DNA from: Bog-756 sp052326605
Lineage (GTDB): Bacteria > Actinomycetota > Acidimicrobiia > Acidimicrobiales > RAAP-2
DNA length: 64,000 bases
Assembly: GCA_052326605.1 (NCBI GenBank)
Contig: JBKQMB010000049.1
Location: 1-64,000 of the forward strand
Reading direction: 5' to 3'
Shown: piece after piece, positions 24,631 through 33,077 of the stretch
Layout: every line of letters starts with the position of its first letter
Position numbering within the stretch: the first letter of the stretch is position 1
Made by a program: the position numbers and the translations under genes
The notes under the pieces: model-generated
Told to the model about the DNA's origin: nothing
Databases searched by the model: none
The model's input: only the letters and a program-made list of their open reading frames with translations

Positions 24631-25473
24631 TCAGGACTCGGTGACGGTCACCGACACCATGCGGTGGAGGGTGATGGGCGTACCGGTGCTGCTGGAGGCG
24701 ACCGAGCCGCCGGAGTTGATCTTCTCGACCACGTCCATGCCGGAGGTCACCTTCCCGAACAGCGTGTAGCTCGGGGCCAGGTTCTCACCCTCGGGGCCGG
24801 CCACGATGAAGAACTGGCCGTTGTTGGTGTTGGGCCCGGCGTTGGCCAGGGCCACCGACCCCAGCGGGTACTGCGGGTTGGCTGTCTTCGACAGCTCGTC
24901 GGCGAACGTGTAGCCGGCGCCGCCCGTCCCGGTGCCGGTGGGGTCGCCCGTCTGGTCCATGAAGGTCTGGATCACGCGGTGGAAGATCATGCAGTCGTAG
25001 TAGTGCTGGTTTGCGAGGAACACGAAGCTGTTGACCGCCTTCGGCGCGGCCTTGGGGTCGAGCTGGATGGTGATCGGGCCGACGTCGGTGGTGATCGTCG
25101 CCGTGTACGTCTTGGACGGGTCGATGGTCATCGGCGGGTACGACGGGTACGAGGGCTTGTTGAGGGTGGCGCTGAAGTCGGCCGGGCAGTCGGCCGAGGT
25201 GGTGATGGCGCTGGGCGACTTGTCGCCCGACCCGCCCGGCCGCGCCGGAGCGGTGGTGGTCGAGGCGGAGGTGGTGGTCGAGGTCGTCGTGGCGGCGGTC
25301 GTCGTCTTCTTCCCCGGCTTGAAGATCAGGTAGGAGACGCCGACAACGACGGCTGCCACCACCACGATGGTGATGACGCGCCGAAGGGACTGCTTGCGCT
25401 TCTTGACCTTCTGCTGGGCTTCCAGCCGGGATTGCCGGCCGGCCTTCTGACGTTCACGCTTCTCGGTTCCCAC
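24631..25473 (-). CDS. Cyclophilin-type peptidyl-prolyl isomerase, membrane-anchored
   Basis: 280-residue protein with a basic cytoplasmic N-terminus (about 1-31), one transmembrane helix (VITIVVVAAVVVGVSYLIF, about 33-51), a Thr/Ser/Ala-rich stalk (about 55-90) and an external cyclophilin domain with FHRVIQTFMDQTGDP and AGPNTNNGQFFIV. Likely a folding helper on the outer face of the membrane. The GTG at 25473 lies 8 bases after TACCCT on the minus strand, so the start is leaderless. Divergent from lysC. Confidence 0.92.
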   Translation of the reverse strand: MGTEKRERQKAGRQSRLEAQQKVKKRKQSLRRVITIVVVAAVVVGVSYLIFKPGKKTTTAATTTSTTTSASTTTAPARPGGSGDKSPSAITTSADCPADFSATLNKPSYPSYPPMTIDPSKTYTATITTDVGPITIQLDPKAAPKAVNSFVFLANQHYYDCMIFHRVIQTFMDQTGDPTGTGTGGAGYTFADELSKTANPQYPLGSVALANAGPNTNNGQFFIVAGPEGENLAPSYTLFGKVTSGMDVVEKINSGGSVASSSTGTPITLHRMVSVTVTES

Positions 25474-25568
25474 GGGGGATCAGGGTAGCCGTTCCACCTG
25501 GCGCCTCGGTCGTCGCCCACCGCCATGCCACCGGGACCCCCGCACGGCTCGCTGTAGCCTTGACCCCC

Positions 25569-26780
25569 ATGTCGCTCGTGGTGCAGAAGTTCGGTGGAAC
25601 GTCGGTTGCCGACGCCGACCGCATCCGGGCCGTGGCCGACCACGTGGCCCGCACCCGCCGTGCCGGCAACGACGTCGTCGTCGTGGTCAGCGCCATGGGG
25701 AGGACGACGGACGAGCTGATCAGGCTGGCTGCCGACGTCAGCGCCGTCCAGCCGATCCGCGAGGTCGACATGCTGCTCAGTGCCGGTGAGCGCATCTCCA
25801 TGTCCCTGCTGTGCATGGCCCTGGCCGAGCTCGGCGTGGACGCGGTGTCCTACACCGGCAGCCAGGCCGGCATCATCACCGACGCCGTCCACACCAGGGC
25901 CAAGATCGTGGAGATCCGGGCCGACCGGCTGCGGGAGACCCTCGACGACGGCGGCGTGCCGGTGGTCGCCGGCTTTCAGGGGGTGTCGGTCGAGCGGGAC
26001 GTGACCACCCTCGGGCGGGGGGGGTCGGACACCACCGCGGTGGCGCTGGCCGCCGTGCTGGGCGCCGATGTCTGCGAGATCTACACCGACGTGTCCGGGG
26101 TGTTCAGCACCGATCCGCGCATCGTGCCCGAGGCCCGTCGCCTGGCGCGGGTCAGCTATGAGGAGATGCTCGAGATCGCCGCCAGCGGGGGCCGGGTACT
26201 GGCCCTGCGGTCAGTGGAGTTCGCACGTAACCACCAGGTGCCGCTCCATGTGCGGTCGAGCTTCACATGGGAGCCCGGTACCTGGGTCGACGAGGAGGAT
26301 GCATCGATGGAACAGGCAGTCGTCACCGCGGTGACCCACGACGAGTCGGAAGCCAAGATCACCGTCATCGGGGTGCCCGATCGCCCCGGACTGGCCGCCC
26401 GGCTGTTCCGGGCCCTGGCCGAGCGCAACATCAACGTGGACATGATCGTGCAGAACAGTTCGCTGCACGGGACCACCGACATCTCCTTCACCGTCCCCGG
26501 GCACGACCTGGCCGTGAGCACCGAAGTGTGCGAGGCGCTCGTTCCCGACCTGGGTGCATCCGGTGTGAACAGCGACTCCGACGTCGCCCGGGTGTCGCTG
26601 GTTGGGGCGGGGATGAAGACGCACCCCGGTGTGACCGCGCTCACCTTCGAGACGCTGGCTTCCCTCGGGATCAACATCGAGATGATCTCCACGTCGTCGA
26701 TCCGGATCTCGTGCATGGTCCGTGCCTCGGCAGCAGAAGATGCGGTGCGCGCCCTCCACGCCGCCTTCGACCTCGCCTGA
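25569..26780 (+). CDS. lysC: Aspartate kinase
   Basis: Phosphorylates aspartate, first step of lysine, threonine, methionine and diaminopimelate synthesis. The 403-residue product has KFGGTSV at 7-13, the GRGGSDTTAVALA block and two ACT domains (around ITVIGVPDRPGLAARLF and VSLVGAGMKTHPGV), which normally give feedback control by lysine and threonine. TAGCCT (25555-25560) is 8 bases before the ATG, a leaderless start; the in-frame TTG at 25560 is not needed. An internal start producing a separate beta chain, as in other actinobacteria, is possible near the ACT region. asd follows. Confidence 0.96.
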   Translation: MSLVVQKFGGTSVADADRIRAVADHVARTRRAGNDVVVVVSAMGRTTDELIRLAADVSAVQPIREVDMLLSAGERISMSLLCMALAELGVDAVSYTGSQAGIITDAVHTRAKIVEIRADRLRETLDDGGVPVVAGFQGVSVERDVTTLGRGGSDTTAVALAAVLGADVCEIYTDVSGVFSTDPRIVPEARRLARVSYEEMLEIAASGGRVLALRSVEFARNHQVPLHVRSSFTWEPGTWVDEEDASMEQAVVTAVTHDESEAKITVIGVPDRPGLAARLFRALAERNINVDMIVQNSSLHGTTDISFTVPGHDLAVSTEVCEALVPDLGASGVNSDSDVARVSLVGAGMKTHPGVTALTFETLASLGINIEMISTSSIRISCMVRASAAEDAVRALHAAFDLA

Positions 26781-26851
26781 CCGGCGGGGACCCTGGCGGA
26801 CTGGGTTGCAGCGCCGCCGGTCGCCACACTGACCTCTCCTAGACTGTGGCC

Positions 26852-27883
26852 ATGCGTGTGGGAGTCGTCGGTGCAACCGGCCAGGTGGGGGCGGTGATGT
26901 GCTCCATCCTCGACGAGCGGGACTTCCCCCTCGACGATCTGCGGCTGTTTGCGTCGCACCGCTCGGTCGGTCGCCGGCTGTCCTTCCGGGGCGATGACGT
27001 GATCGTCGAGGACGCAGCCACCGCCGACCTGGCCGGGCTGGACATCGCCCTGTTCTCCAGTGGGGCCACCGCCTCGCGTGAGCTGGCCCCGCGCTTCGCC
27101 GGGGCGGGGGCCGTCGTCGTCGACAACTCCTCCGCCTGGCGGATGGACCCCGATGTGCCCTTGGTGGTCCCCGAGGTCAATGCCGGCGCCCTCGGCTCCA
27201 TCCGGAAGGGCATCGTGGCCAATCCGAACTGCACCACCATGGTGGCCATGCCGGTGCTCAAGCCCCTGCACGACGCAGCCGGCCTCCGCCGGCTGGTCGT
27301 CTCCACCTACCAGGCCGTCTCCGGCTCGGGGCTGGCCGGGGTGGCCGAGCTGGAGGGGCAGCTGGTCAAGACGGCGGACCAGGCTGCCGCACTCACCTTC
27401 GACGGCGCAGCCGTGGAGTTCCCTCCGGCTGCCACCTTCCCCGGGCCCATCGCCCACAACGTGATCCCGGTGGCCGGGTACCTGGTCGGCGACGGCTCCG
27501 GTGAGACCAACGAGGAACAGAAGTTCCGCGACGAGAGCAGGAAGATCCTGGAGATCCCGGGCCTTGCAGTCAGCTGCACCTGTGTCCGCGTCCCCGTCTT
27601 CACCGGCCACTCACTGTCCATCGTGGCCGAGTTCGAGTCGGCACTCAGCCCCGAAGAAGCTGTGCGGCTGCTCGCCGGGGCGCCGGGCGTGGAGCTGTCC
27701 GATCTGCCCACACCGCTGCGGGCTGCGGGCAGTGACCCCTCGCTGGTGGGCCGCATCCGGGTGGCCGATGGGGCCGATCACGGCCTGGCACTGTTCGTCA
27801 GTGGTGACAACCTCCGCAAAGGTGCCGCGCTCAACGCGGTGCAGATCGCCGAGGCGCTCGTCTCGCAGGGCATCGTCGTCTGA
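26852..27883 (+). CDS. asd: Aspartate-semialdehyde dehydrogenase
   Basis: Reduces aspartyl phosphate to the semialdehyde, the step after LysC. The 343-residue product has VGVVGATGQVGAVM at the N-terminus, the active-site cysteine Cys127 in NPNCTTM, and the substrate-binding segments SGSGLAGVAEL and CVRVPVFTGHSLSI. TAGACT at 26840-26845 ends 6 bases before the ATG at 26852; a GTG at 26846 is in frame but would leave no leader. The gene has its own leaderless promoter although it directly follows lysC. Confidence 0.96.
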   Translation: MRVGVVGATGQVGAVMCSILDERDFPLDDLRLFASHRSVGRRLSFRGDDVIVEDAATADLAGLDIALFSSGATASRELAPRFAGAGAVVVDNSSAWRMDPDVPLVVPEVNAGALGSIRKGIVANPNCTTMVAMPVLKPLHDAAGLRRLVVSTYQAVSGSGLAGVAELEGQLVKTADQAAALTFDGAAVEFPPAATFPGPIAHNVIPVAGYLVGDGSGETNEEQKFRDESRKILEIPGLAVSCTCVRVPVFTGHSLSIVAEFESALSPEEAVRLLAGAPGVELSDLPTPLRAAGSDPSLVGRIRVADGADHGLALFVSGDNLRKGAALNAVQIAEALVSQGIVV

Positions 27884-27936
27884 CCCGGCTCCGGCCCGTC
27901 CGCTGTCCCGTCGGCGCCTGAGCCCGGATGACCTGC

Positions 27937-28566
27937 CTAGATGACGGGGTCCGTGGGGGGCGCCAGCATCGCGACCCGCTTGGCCAGGTTGACCGCGTGG
28001 TCGCCGAAGCGCTCGTAGAAGCGGGCCACCATGGCCAGCTCCACGGCCACCGGCAGAGGCATGGTGCCGGCGACCACCTCCATCGTGAGGCTGACGTGGA
28101 GGTCGTCCATTTCGTCGTCGAGGGTGTCGACCGCCGACGTGCTCAGAGGGAGGCGCTCGGCGTAGGCGTCGGCGGTGGCCCGCCACATGTGGATGGCCAC
28201 CTCGCCCATGCGCTGGATCAGGCCCCTGCTGCGGGCGGACAGCTCTCCGCCGAGCCCGCGCGCGGCACGTCGTGCGATGTGCTCGGCGAGGTCCCCGTTC
28301 CGTTCGAGGTCGGGCAGCATCCTCATCACCGTGACCAGGAACCGCAGGTCGCTGGGAGCGGTGATGCCGGCCACGGTGAGCTGCTGGAGGGTCAGCTGCT
28401 CGATGTCGTGGTAGACGGCGTCGACCACTTCGTCCCGGTCGGCGAGGTCCTTGGCCGCCTCCCGATCCCCGGAGAGGAGTGCGAGGGTGGCCCCGGACAC
28501 GGACTCGCCGACCAGCGCGAACAGCCGGATGACCATCCGGTCGATGCGATCGAGGGCGCTTTCCAC
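27937..28566 (-). CDS. phoU: PhoU phosphate-transport regulator
   Basis: 209-residue helical protein with two PhoU repeats; each has the metal-binding D/E-x3-D/E pattern, seen in RDEVVDAVYHDIEQ and LDDEMDDLHVSL, and the ARFYERFGDHAVNLAKRV block marks the second repeat. In other bacteria PhoU links the Pst transporter with a PhoR-like kinase to dampen phosphate starvation signalling; no pst genes or two-component pair are in this window. The GTG at 28566 is 7 bases after TACGGT on the minus strand. Convergent with asd. Confidence 0.93.
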   Translation of the reverse strand: MESALDRIDRMVIRLFALVGESVSGATLALLSGDREAAKDLADRDEVVDAVYHDIEQLTLQQLTVAGITAPSDLRFLVTVMRMLPDLERNGDLAEHIARRAARGLGGELSARSRGLIQRMGEVAIHMWRATADAYAERLPLSTSAVDTLDDEMDDLHVSLTMEVVAGTMPLPVAVELAMVARFYERFGDHAVNLAKRVAMLAPPTDPVI

Positions 28567-28638
28567 CCTGCCAACCGTAATCGCGTTGGGGCGGACGTCC
28601 CCTTCGTCGGGTTCGTGGCGCTGTCCGGGCCACAGCCC

Positions 28639-29958
28639 TCAGCCTGGTGGTCGGTCCCCGCCGGGTCCGCCCGCATCGAGCTTTTCCTCGGGATCGTCGA
28701 CGACCTCCCCGACGATGACCCGCGGCCCTGAGCCCCACGACAGGTAGCGCCACGACCAGTTCACGAACACGATGATCTTGTTGCGGTAGCCGATGAGGTA
28801 GAGCAGGTGGAGGGCCAGCCAGGCCAGCCACCCCAAGGTGCCCCGCATCACAGTGCCGTTGCGGAACTGGGTGATGGCGGCCCGTCGGCCGATGGTCGCC
28901 ATGATGCCTTTGTCCTTATAGCGGAATGGTTCGACCGGCCGGCCCTCGATTCGATTGAGTATCTGGCGCGCAGCGTGACCACCCGACTGGATGGCCACCT
29001 GGGCGACCTGTGGGCAGATCCGATCCGAGTCGCCCGGATCGGGCCCCCATAGGACCGCCGCCGCATCCCCGACGCCATAGGCGCCGACGTGCCCGGGGAG
29101 CGACAGGTCCGTTCCCACCACGAGGCGGCCGTTCTGGCCGGTGGCCGCACCCAGATGGGAGGCGACGGTGTCCTCGACCGTGACCCCACCGGCCCAGATG
29201 ACCGTCCGGGTGGGGATCTGGGTGCCGTCGTCGAACTCCACGCAGGAGGCGGTGACGGCCTTCACCATGTGTCCGAGCTTGAGCTCCACCCCCCGGCCCT
29301 CCAGGGTGGTCGCGGCATAGGAGGCAGCTGATTCCTTGAACGGGGTGAGCAGCCGGTCCAGCCCGTCGACCAGGATGATCCGCTCCGCCGCCCGGTCGAA
29401 GCGGAACCCGTCGTGGCGCACGGCGACATCCAGCAGCTCAGCGAGGGCGCCGGCCACCTCGACCCCGGTGGGACCGCCCCCGACGACGACGAACGTGAGG
29501 GCGCCCTCCGCAGCCATCTCCGGGTGGGCGTCCACGTCCTCGAGCTGGCGGAGCACGTGGTCCCGCAGGCTGCGTGCATCGGTCAGCGTGTAGAGGGGGT
29601 AGCTGTACTCCGATGCCCCGGGGATGCCGAAGAACTTGGCGGTGGCGCCGCTGGCCACGATGACCGAGTCGAACGGGAGGGGGTGCGTGTCCCGCAGAAG
29701 GATCTCCCGCCGGTCCCAGTCGACGCCGGTGACCGTGGCGAACCGGAACGTGATGTTGTCGGCGCGCCCGAAGATCGCCCTGATCGGGTAGGCGACGTCG
29801 CCCGAGTCGAGGCCGGCGGTGGCCACTTCGTAGAGCAGCGGCTGGAACGTGTGGAAGTTGCGCTGATCGACGATCGTCACCTCGACGGGTTTGCCGGCGA
29901 GGGACCTGGCCGCCGAGAGCCCGCCGAAGCCTGCGCCAACGATGGCCACGCGATGCAT
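28639..29958 (-). CDS. ndh: Type II NADH dehydrogenase (NDH-2)
   Basis: Single-subunit flavoprotein that passes electrons from NADH to quinone without pumping protons. The 439-residue product has the FAD motif GAGFGGLSAAR near the N-terminus, the NADH motif VVVGGGPTGVEVAGALAEL, the GVGDAAAV FAD site, the AQVAIQSGGHAARQI quinone-side block, and a C-terminal membrane-associating helix rich in Trp (LGWLAWLALHLLYLIGYRNK). ATG at 29958 is in frame with the conserved start; the ORF runs a further 20 residues upstream with no homology. Divergent from rmuC. Confidence 0.94.
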   Translation of the reverse strand: MHRVAIVGAGFGGLSAARSLAGKPVEVTIVDQRNFHTFQPLLYEVATAGLDSGDVAYPIRAIFGRADNITFRFATVTGVDWDRREILLRDTHPLPFDSVIVASGATAKFFGIPGASEYSYPLYTLTDARSLRDHVLRQLEDVDAHPEMAAEGALTFVVVGGGPTGVEVAGALAELLDVAVRHDGFRFDRAAERIILVDGLDRLLTPFKESAASYAATTLEGRGVELKLGHMVKAVTASCVEFDDGTQIPTRTVIWAGGVTVEDTVASHLGAATGQNGRLVVGTDLSLPGHVGAYGVGDAAAVLWGPDPGDSDRICPQVAQVAIQSGGHAARQILNRIEGRPVEPFRYKDKGIMATIGRRAAITQFRNGTVMRGTLGWLAWLALHLLYLIGYRNKIIVFVNWSWRYLSWGSGPRVIVGEVVDDPEEKLDAGGPGGDRPPG

Positions 29959-30047
29959 CGGGCCATGGTTGCACACGTCGCGTGACCCGGCGGAGCCCGT
30001 CGTCCCCGGAGATGGCACACCGTCTCGGTACGCTTGCCGCCGAGGGC

Positions 30048-30073
30048 CCTCTGGGCCCCTGTGGGCCCAGAGG
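30048..30073 (+). promoter_or_regulatory. Perfect 11-bp inverted repeat overlapping the rmuC ribosome binding site
   Basis: CCTCTGGGCCC (30048-30058), loop CTGT, then GGGCCCAGAGG (30063-30073). The right arm shares AGG with the Shine-Dalgarno sequence AGGAGG (30071-30076), which precedes the ATG by 7 bases. A TACGCT -10-like hexamer at 30029-30034 would start the transcript just before the stem. A stem this GC-rich should mask the site unless something opens it. Confidence 0.8.
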
Positions 30074-30083
30074 AGGACTCGTC

Positions 30084-31547
30084 ATGATCACCGGACTCGT
30101 ACTCGGCCTCGTCGCCGGCGTCGCCCTGGGCCTCGCGGTGGGACTGTTGGTCCGCTCCAACCAGGTCACGGCGGCCCGGACCGCCGAGGCCCGGCTCGCC
30201 GACGCCATCGATCAGCAGCGGCTCCTCACCGAGGAGCTCCAGGGCCTGCGGGCGTCCTTGGTCGCCGAGCAGCAGCGGGTGGTGGCGCTCCAGGCCGATG
30301 CGTCCCGTCTGGCCACCGAGCTCAACTACGAGCGCGAGGCGGCGTCCGAGCGGGCCGCCTCCTTCGACGAGGTTCGCGATCAACTGCTGGGAGAGTTCGC
30401 CCGCCTGTCCACCGCGGCGCTCCAGCAGAACAGCGACCAGTTCCTTCAGCTGGCCGACACCAAGCTCAACGAGACCCGCCAGGCGGCCGACGGGGAGCTG
30501 GCCAAGCGCCAGGAGGCCATCGAGCAGCTGCTCAAGCCGATCGGCGAGCAGCTGGGCAAGTACGAGGCGGGGATGCAGCGCCTCGAGGTCGAGCGCCAAC
30601 GGGCGTACACGACGCTCACCGAACAGATGAAGCACCTCTCGACCTCGCACGACCAGCTGCAGAAGGAGACCCGCAACCTGGTCACCGCCCTGAGGTCGCC
30701 CCAGACGCGTGGTCGCTGGGGGGAGCTGCAGCTGCGCCGGGTGGTGGAGATGGCGGGCATGCTCGAGCACTGCGACTTCGACGAACAGGTCACCTCGGAC
30801 GCGGACAGCGGTCGCATGCGTCCCGACATGGTCGTGCACCTCCCGGGGGGAAAGAACGTGGCGGTCGATGCCAAGGTCCCCATGCAGGCCTTCCTGGATG
30901 CCAACGAGGCAGACGACGAATCGACCCGCCGCGCCCATCTGGCCAGCCACGGCCGCCAGATGAAGGCCCACGTCGATGCCTTGGCCAAGAAGGAGTACTG
31001 GAAGCGCGTCGACCCCTCGCCCGAGTTCGTGGTGGCGTTCATCCCCGGCGACCCGCTGCTCACCGCTGCGCTCGAGCACGAGCCGGGGCTGATGGAGCAT
31101 GCGGTGGCCAACCACGTCCTCCTGGCCACGCCCACCTCTCTCATCGCCCTGTTGCGGGCGGTGGCCTACGGGTGGCAGCAGGACGCACTGGCCGAAAACG
31201 CCCGTGACGTCCAGAAGCTCGGCGTGGAGTTGTACCAGCGCCTTGCGGTGCTCGGCGATCACGTGTCCGGTGTCGGCAAGGGGTTGAACAGCGCGGTGGC
31301 CGCATACAACAAGGCCGTCGGGTCGCTCGAAGGGCGGGTGCTGGTCACGGCACGGCGGTTCGTCGAGATGGGAGTGGTCCCGGCGGGGGAGAAGGAGTTG
31401 CCCTACCCCCCCTCGGTCGATGCCACCACCCGGGCGCTCCAGTCACCGGAGTTGAGCCCACCCACGTTGGACCTCCCACTTCCCGTTGGCGCGCTGCCGG
31501 CAGGTGACGAACCGGTGGGCGCTGGCACGGTCGACGGCCACGACTGA
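30084..31547 (+). CDS. rmuC: DNA recombination protein RmuC family
   Basis: 487-residue protein with an N-terminal membrane-spanning segment (LVLGLVAGVALGLAVGLLV, about 4-22), a long coiled coil (about 35-195, heptads rich in Glu, Gln, Leu and Ala) and the C-terminal RmuC domain (about 200-430) with RGRWGELQLRRVVEMAGM, the VDAKVPMQAF block and ATPTSLIALLRAVAYGW. RmuC-family proteins limit inversions at short inverted repeats and have a PD-(D/E)xK-like core. The start is fixed by the AGGAGG at 30071-30076. The last 60 residues are Pro-rich and species-specific. Confidence 0.92.
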   Translation: MITGLVLGLVAGVALGLAVGLLVRSNQVTAARTAEARLADAIDQQRLLTEELQGLRASLVAEQQRVVALQADASRLATELNYEREAASERAASFDEVRDQLLGEFARLSTAALQQNSDQFLQLADTKLNETRQAADGELAKRQEAIEQLLKPIGEQLGKYEAGMQRLEVERQRAYTTLTEQMKHLSTSHDQLQKETRNLVTALRSPQTRGRWGELQLRRVVEMAGMLEHCDFDEQVTSDADSGRMRPDMVVHLPGGKNVAVDAKVPMQAFLDANEADDESTRRAHLASHGRQMKAHVDALAKKEYWKRVDPSPEFVVAFIPGDPLLTAALEHEPGLMEHAVANHVLLATPTSLIALLRAVAYGWQQDALAENARDVQKLGVELYQRLAVLGDHVSGVGKGLNSAVAAYNKAVGSLEGRVLVTARRFVEMGVVPAGEKELPYPPSVDATTRALQSPELSPPTLDLPLPVGALPAGDEPVGAGTVDGHD

Positions 31548-31559
31548 AGGCGTCCGGCG

Positions 31560-31581
31560 CGATCGCCGACGTCGGTGATCG
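31560..31581. repeat. 22-bp near-perfect palindrome upstream of the sulfolipid gene
   Basis: CGATC-g-CCGAC / GTCGG-t-GATCG: ten base pairs of symmetry on each side with a single off-centre mismatch. It lies 13-34 bases after the rmuC stop codon and about 155 bases before the next start. No T-run follows, so an operator is more likely than a terminator; its partner protein is unknown. Confidence 0.65.
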
Positions 31582-31737
31582 TCCAACATAAGCAGTTGTG
31601 AAGAATGTGACGATCTGATTGCAGTTCTCAGGGGATTCCAAGGTCCGTAGAGGTAAATTTGCACCCGGACGGCCTCTCCGCTCATGCGAGACGGCGGTGA
31701 GGTGCACACAATTGCGCAAGCAAGAAGGAGGCATGAC

Positions 31738-32970
31738 GTGAACATCCTGGTGCTCGGTGGCGACGGCTATCTCGGTTGGCCGACGGCGCTGTACCTCTCA
31801 CGGCGGGGTCACCACGTGGGCATCGTCGACAACTTCGCACGGCGGGGCTACGACCTCGAGATGGGTGTCGAAAGCCTGGTGCCCATCGTCAGCCTCCAGC
31901 GGCGCGTCCGCCGCTGGCACGAGATCTCCGATCTCTCCATCGACGTCTTCGTGGGGGACCTCACCGACGCGGCCTTCGTCAGCGAGACGCTCGCCTCGTT
32001 CGAGCCCGAGGCCGTGGTCCACTTCGCCGAGCAGCGCTCGGCCCCCTATTCGATGATCGACCGGAAGCATGCGGTCTACACCCAGGTCAACAACGTGGCC
32101 GGGACGCTCAACCTCCTTTACGCCATCGCCGAGCAGAACAGGGACATCCACCTGGTGAAGCTGGGGACCATGGGCGAGTACGGCACGCCCAACATCGCCA
32201 TCGAAGAGGGCTACATCGAGATCACCCACCGGGGCCGCACCGACGTGCTGCCCTACCCGAAGCAGCCCGGCTCCTTCTACCACCTGTCCAAGGTCCACGA
32301 CAGCGCCAACATCATGTTCGCCTGCCGCATCTGGGGCATCAGGGCCACCGACCTCAACCAGGGGATCGTCTACGGCCACCAGACCGAGGAGACCGCGCTC
32401 CATCCCGACCTGGCCACCCGGTTCGACTACGACGGAGTCTTCGGGACGGTGCTCAACCGGTTCTGCGTCCAGGCGGTCACCGGCCACCCGCTGACCGTCT
32501 ACGGCGCCGGCGGGCAGACCCGGGGGATCCTCAACATCCTCGACACACTCGCCTGCGTGGAGCTGGCCCTGCTGCATCCTGCGGATCCCGGGGAGTTCCG
32601 GGTGTTCAACCAGTTCACCGAGTCCCTCTCCGTGCAGGAGATGGCCGACCTGGTGGTCGCCAACTACTCCGGGCACGCGGTGATCGAGCACTCGCAGGAT
32701 CCGCGGGTGGAGAAGGAGGACCACTACTACCGGGCCGCCCACACCAAACTGCTCGACCTGGGGTTGGTACCCCACCTCCTGACCTCGCCGGTGATCCAGT
32801 CCATCCTTTTGGAGGCCGACAGGCACAAGGCCAATGTCGACCCGGCCGCCATCCGGCCGACGGTCGAGTGGCGGAGCACGTCAAGCAGCCTGATCACTTC
32901 GGTGGGCGCGGGTCCCGACGACGGTGCTCCGGCCGACACCGGGGCGGATCTCCGGGTGTTGGCCAACTGA
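31738..32970 (+). CDS. sqdB: UDP-sulfoquinovose synthase (SqdB/SQD1-like)
   Basis: 410-residue short-chain-type sugar-nucleotide enzyme that makes UDP-sulfoquinovose from UDP-glucose and sulfite for sulfolipid (SQDG). Very close to the SQD1 group: GGDGYLGWPTA, QRSAPYSMIDRKHAVYTQ, LVKLGTMGEYGTPN, FYHLSKVHDSAN (Tyr-x3-Lys), ATDLNQGIVYG, LNRFCVQAVTGHPLTVYG and ASSFYH-type residues are all in order. The GTG at 31738 has GAAGGAGG 7 bases upstream. An overlapping ATG at 31733 reads Met-Thr-stop and may act as a minimal decoy or coupling ORF. No SqdX-type glycosyltransferase is in this window, so sulfolipid completion is not proven. Confidence 0.93.
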   Translation: MNILVLGGDGYLGWPTALYLSRRGHHVGIVDNFARRGYDLEMGVESLVPIVSLQRRVRRWHEISDLSIDVFVGDLTDAAFVSETLASFEPEAVVHFAEQRSAPYSMIDRKHAVYTQVNNVAGTLNLLYAIAEQNRDIHLVKLGTMGEYGTPNIAIEEGYIEITHRGRTDVLPYPKQPGSFYHLSKVHDSANIMFACRIWGIRATDLNQGIVYGHQTEETALHPDLATRFDYDGVFGTVLNRFCVQAVTGHPLTVYGAGGQTRGILNILDTLACVELALLHPADPGEFRVFNQFTESLSVQEMADLVVANYSGHAVIEHSQDPRVEKEDHYYRAAHTKLLDLGLVPHLLTSPVIQSILLEADRHKANVDPAAIRPTVEWRSTSSSLITSVGAGPDDGAPADTGADLRVLAN

Positions 32971-33077
32971 TCCGTCCGTAGGTCGCCCGTGGCCGCATCT
33001 CCCTCCGCGGAGATCCGCTCCTGTGGCGGCAGGTGTCGCAGGGTCCGGGCCCGAGGGGCGGCACTATCGTCATCGAG

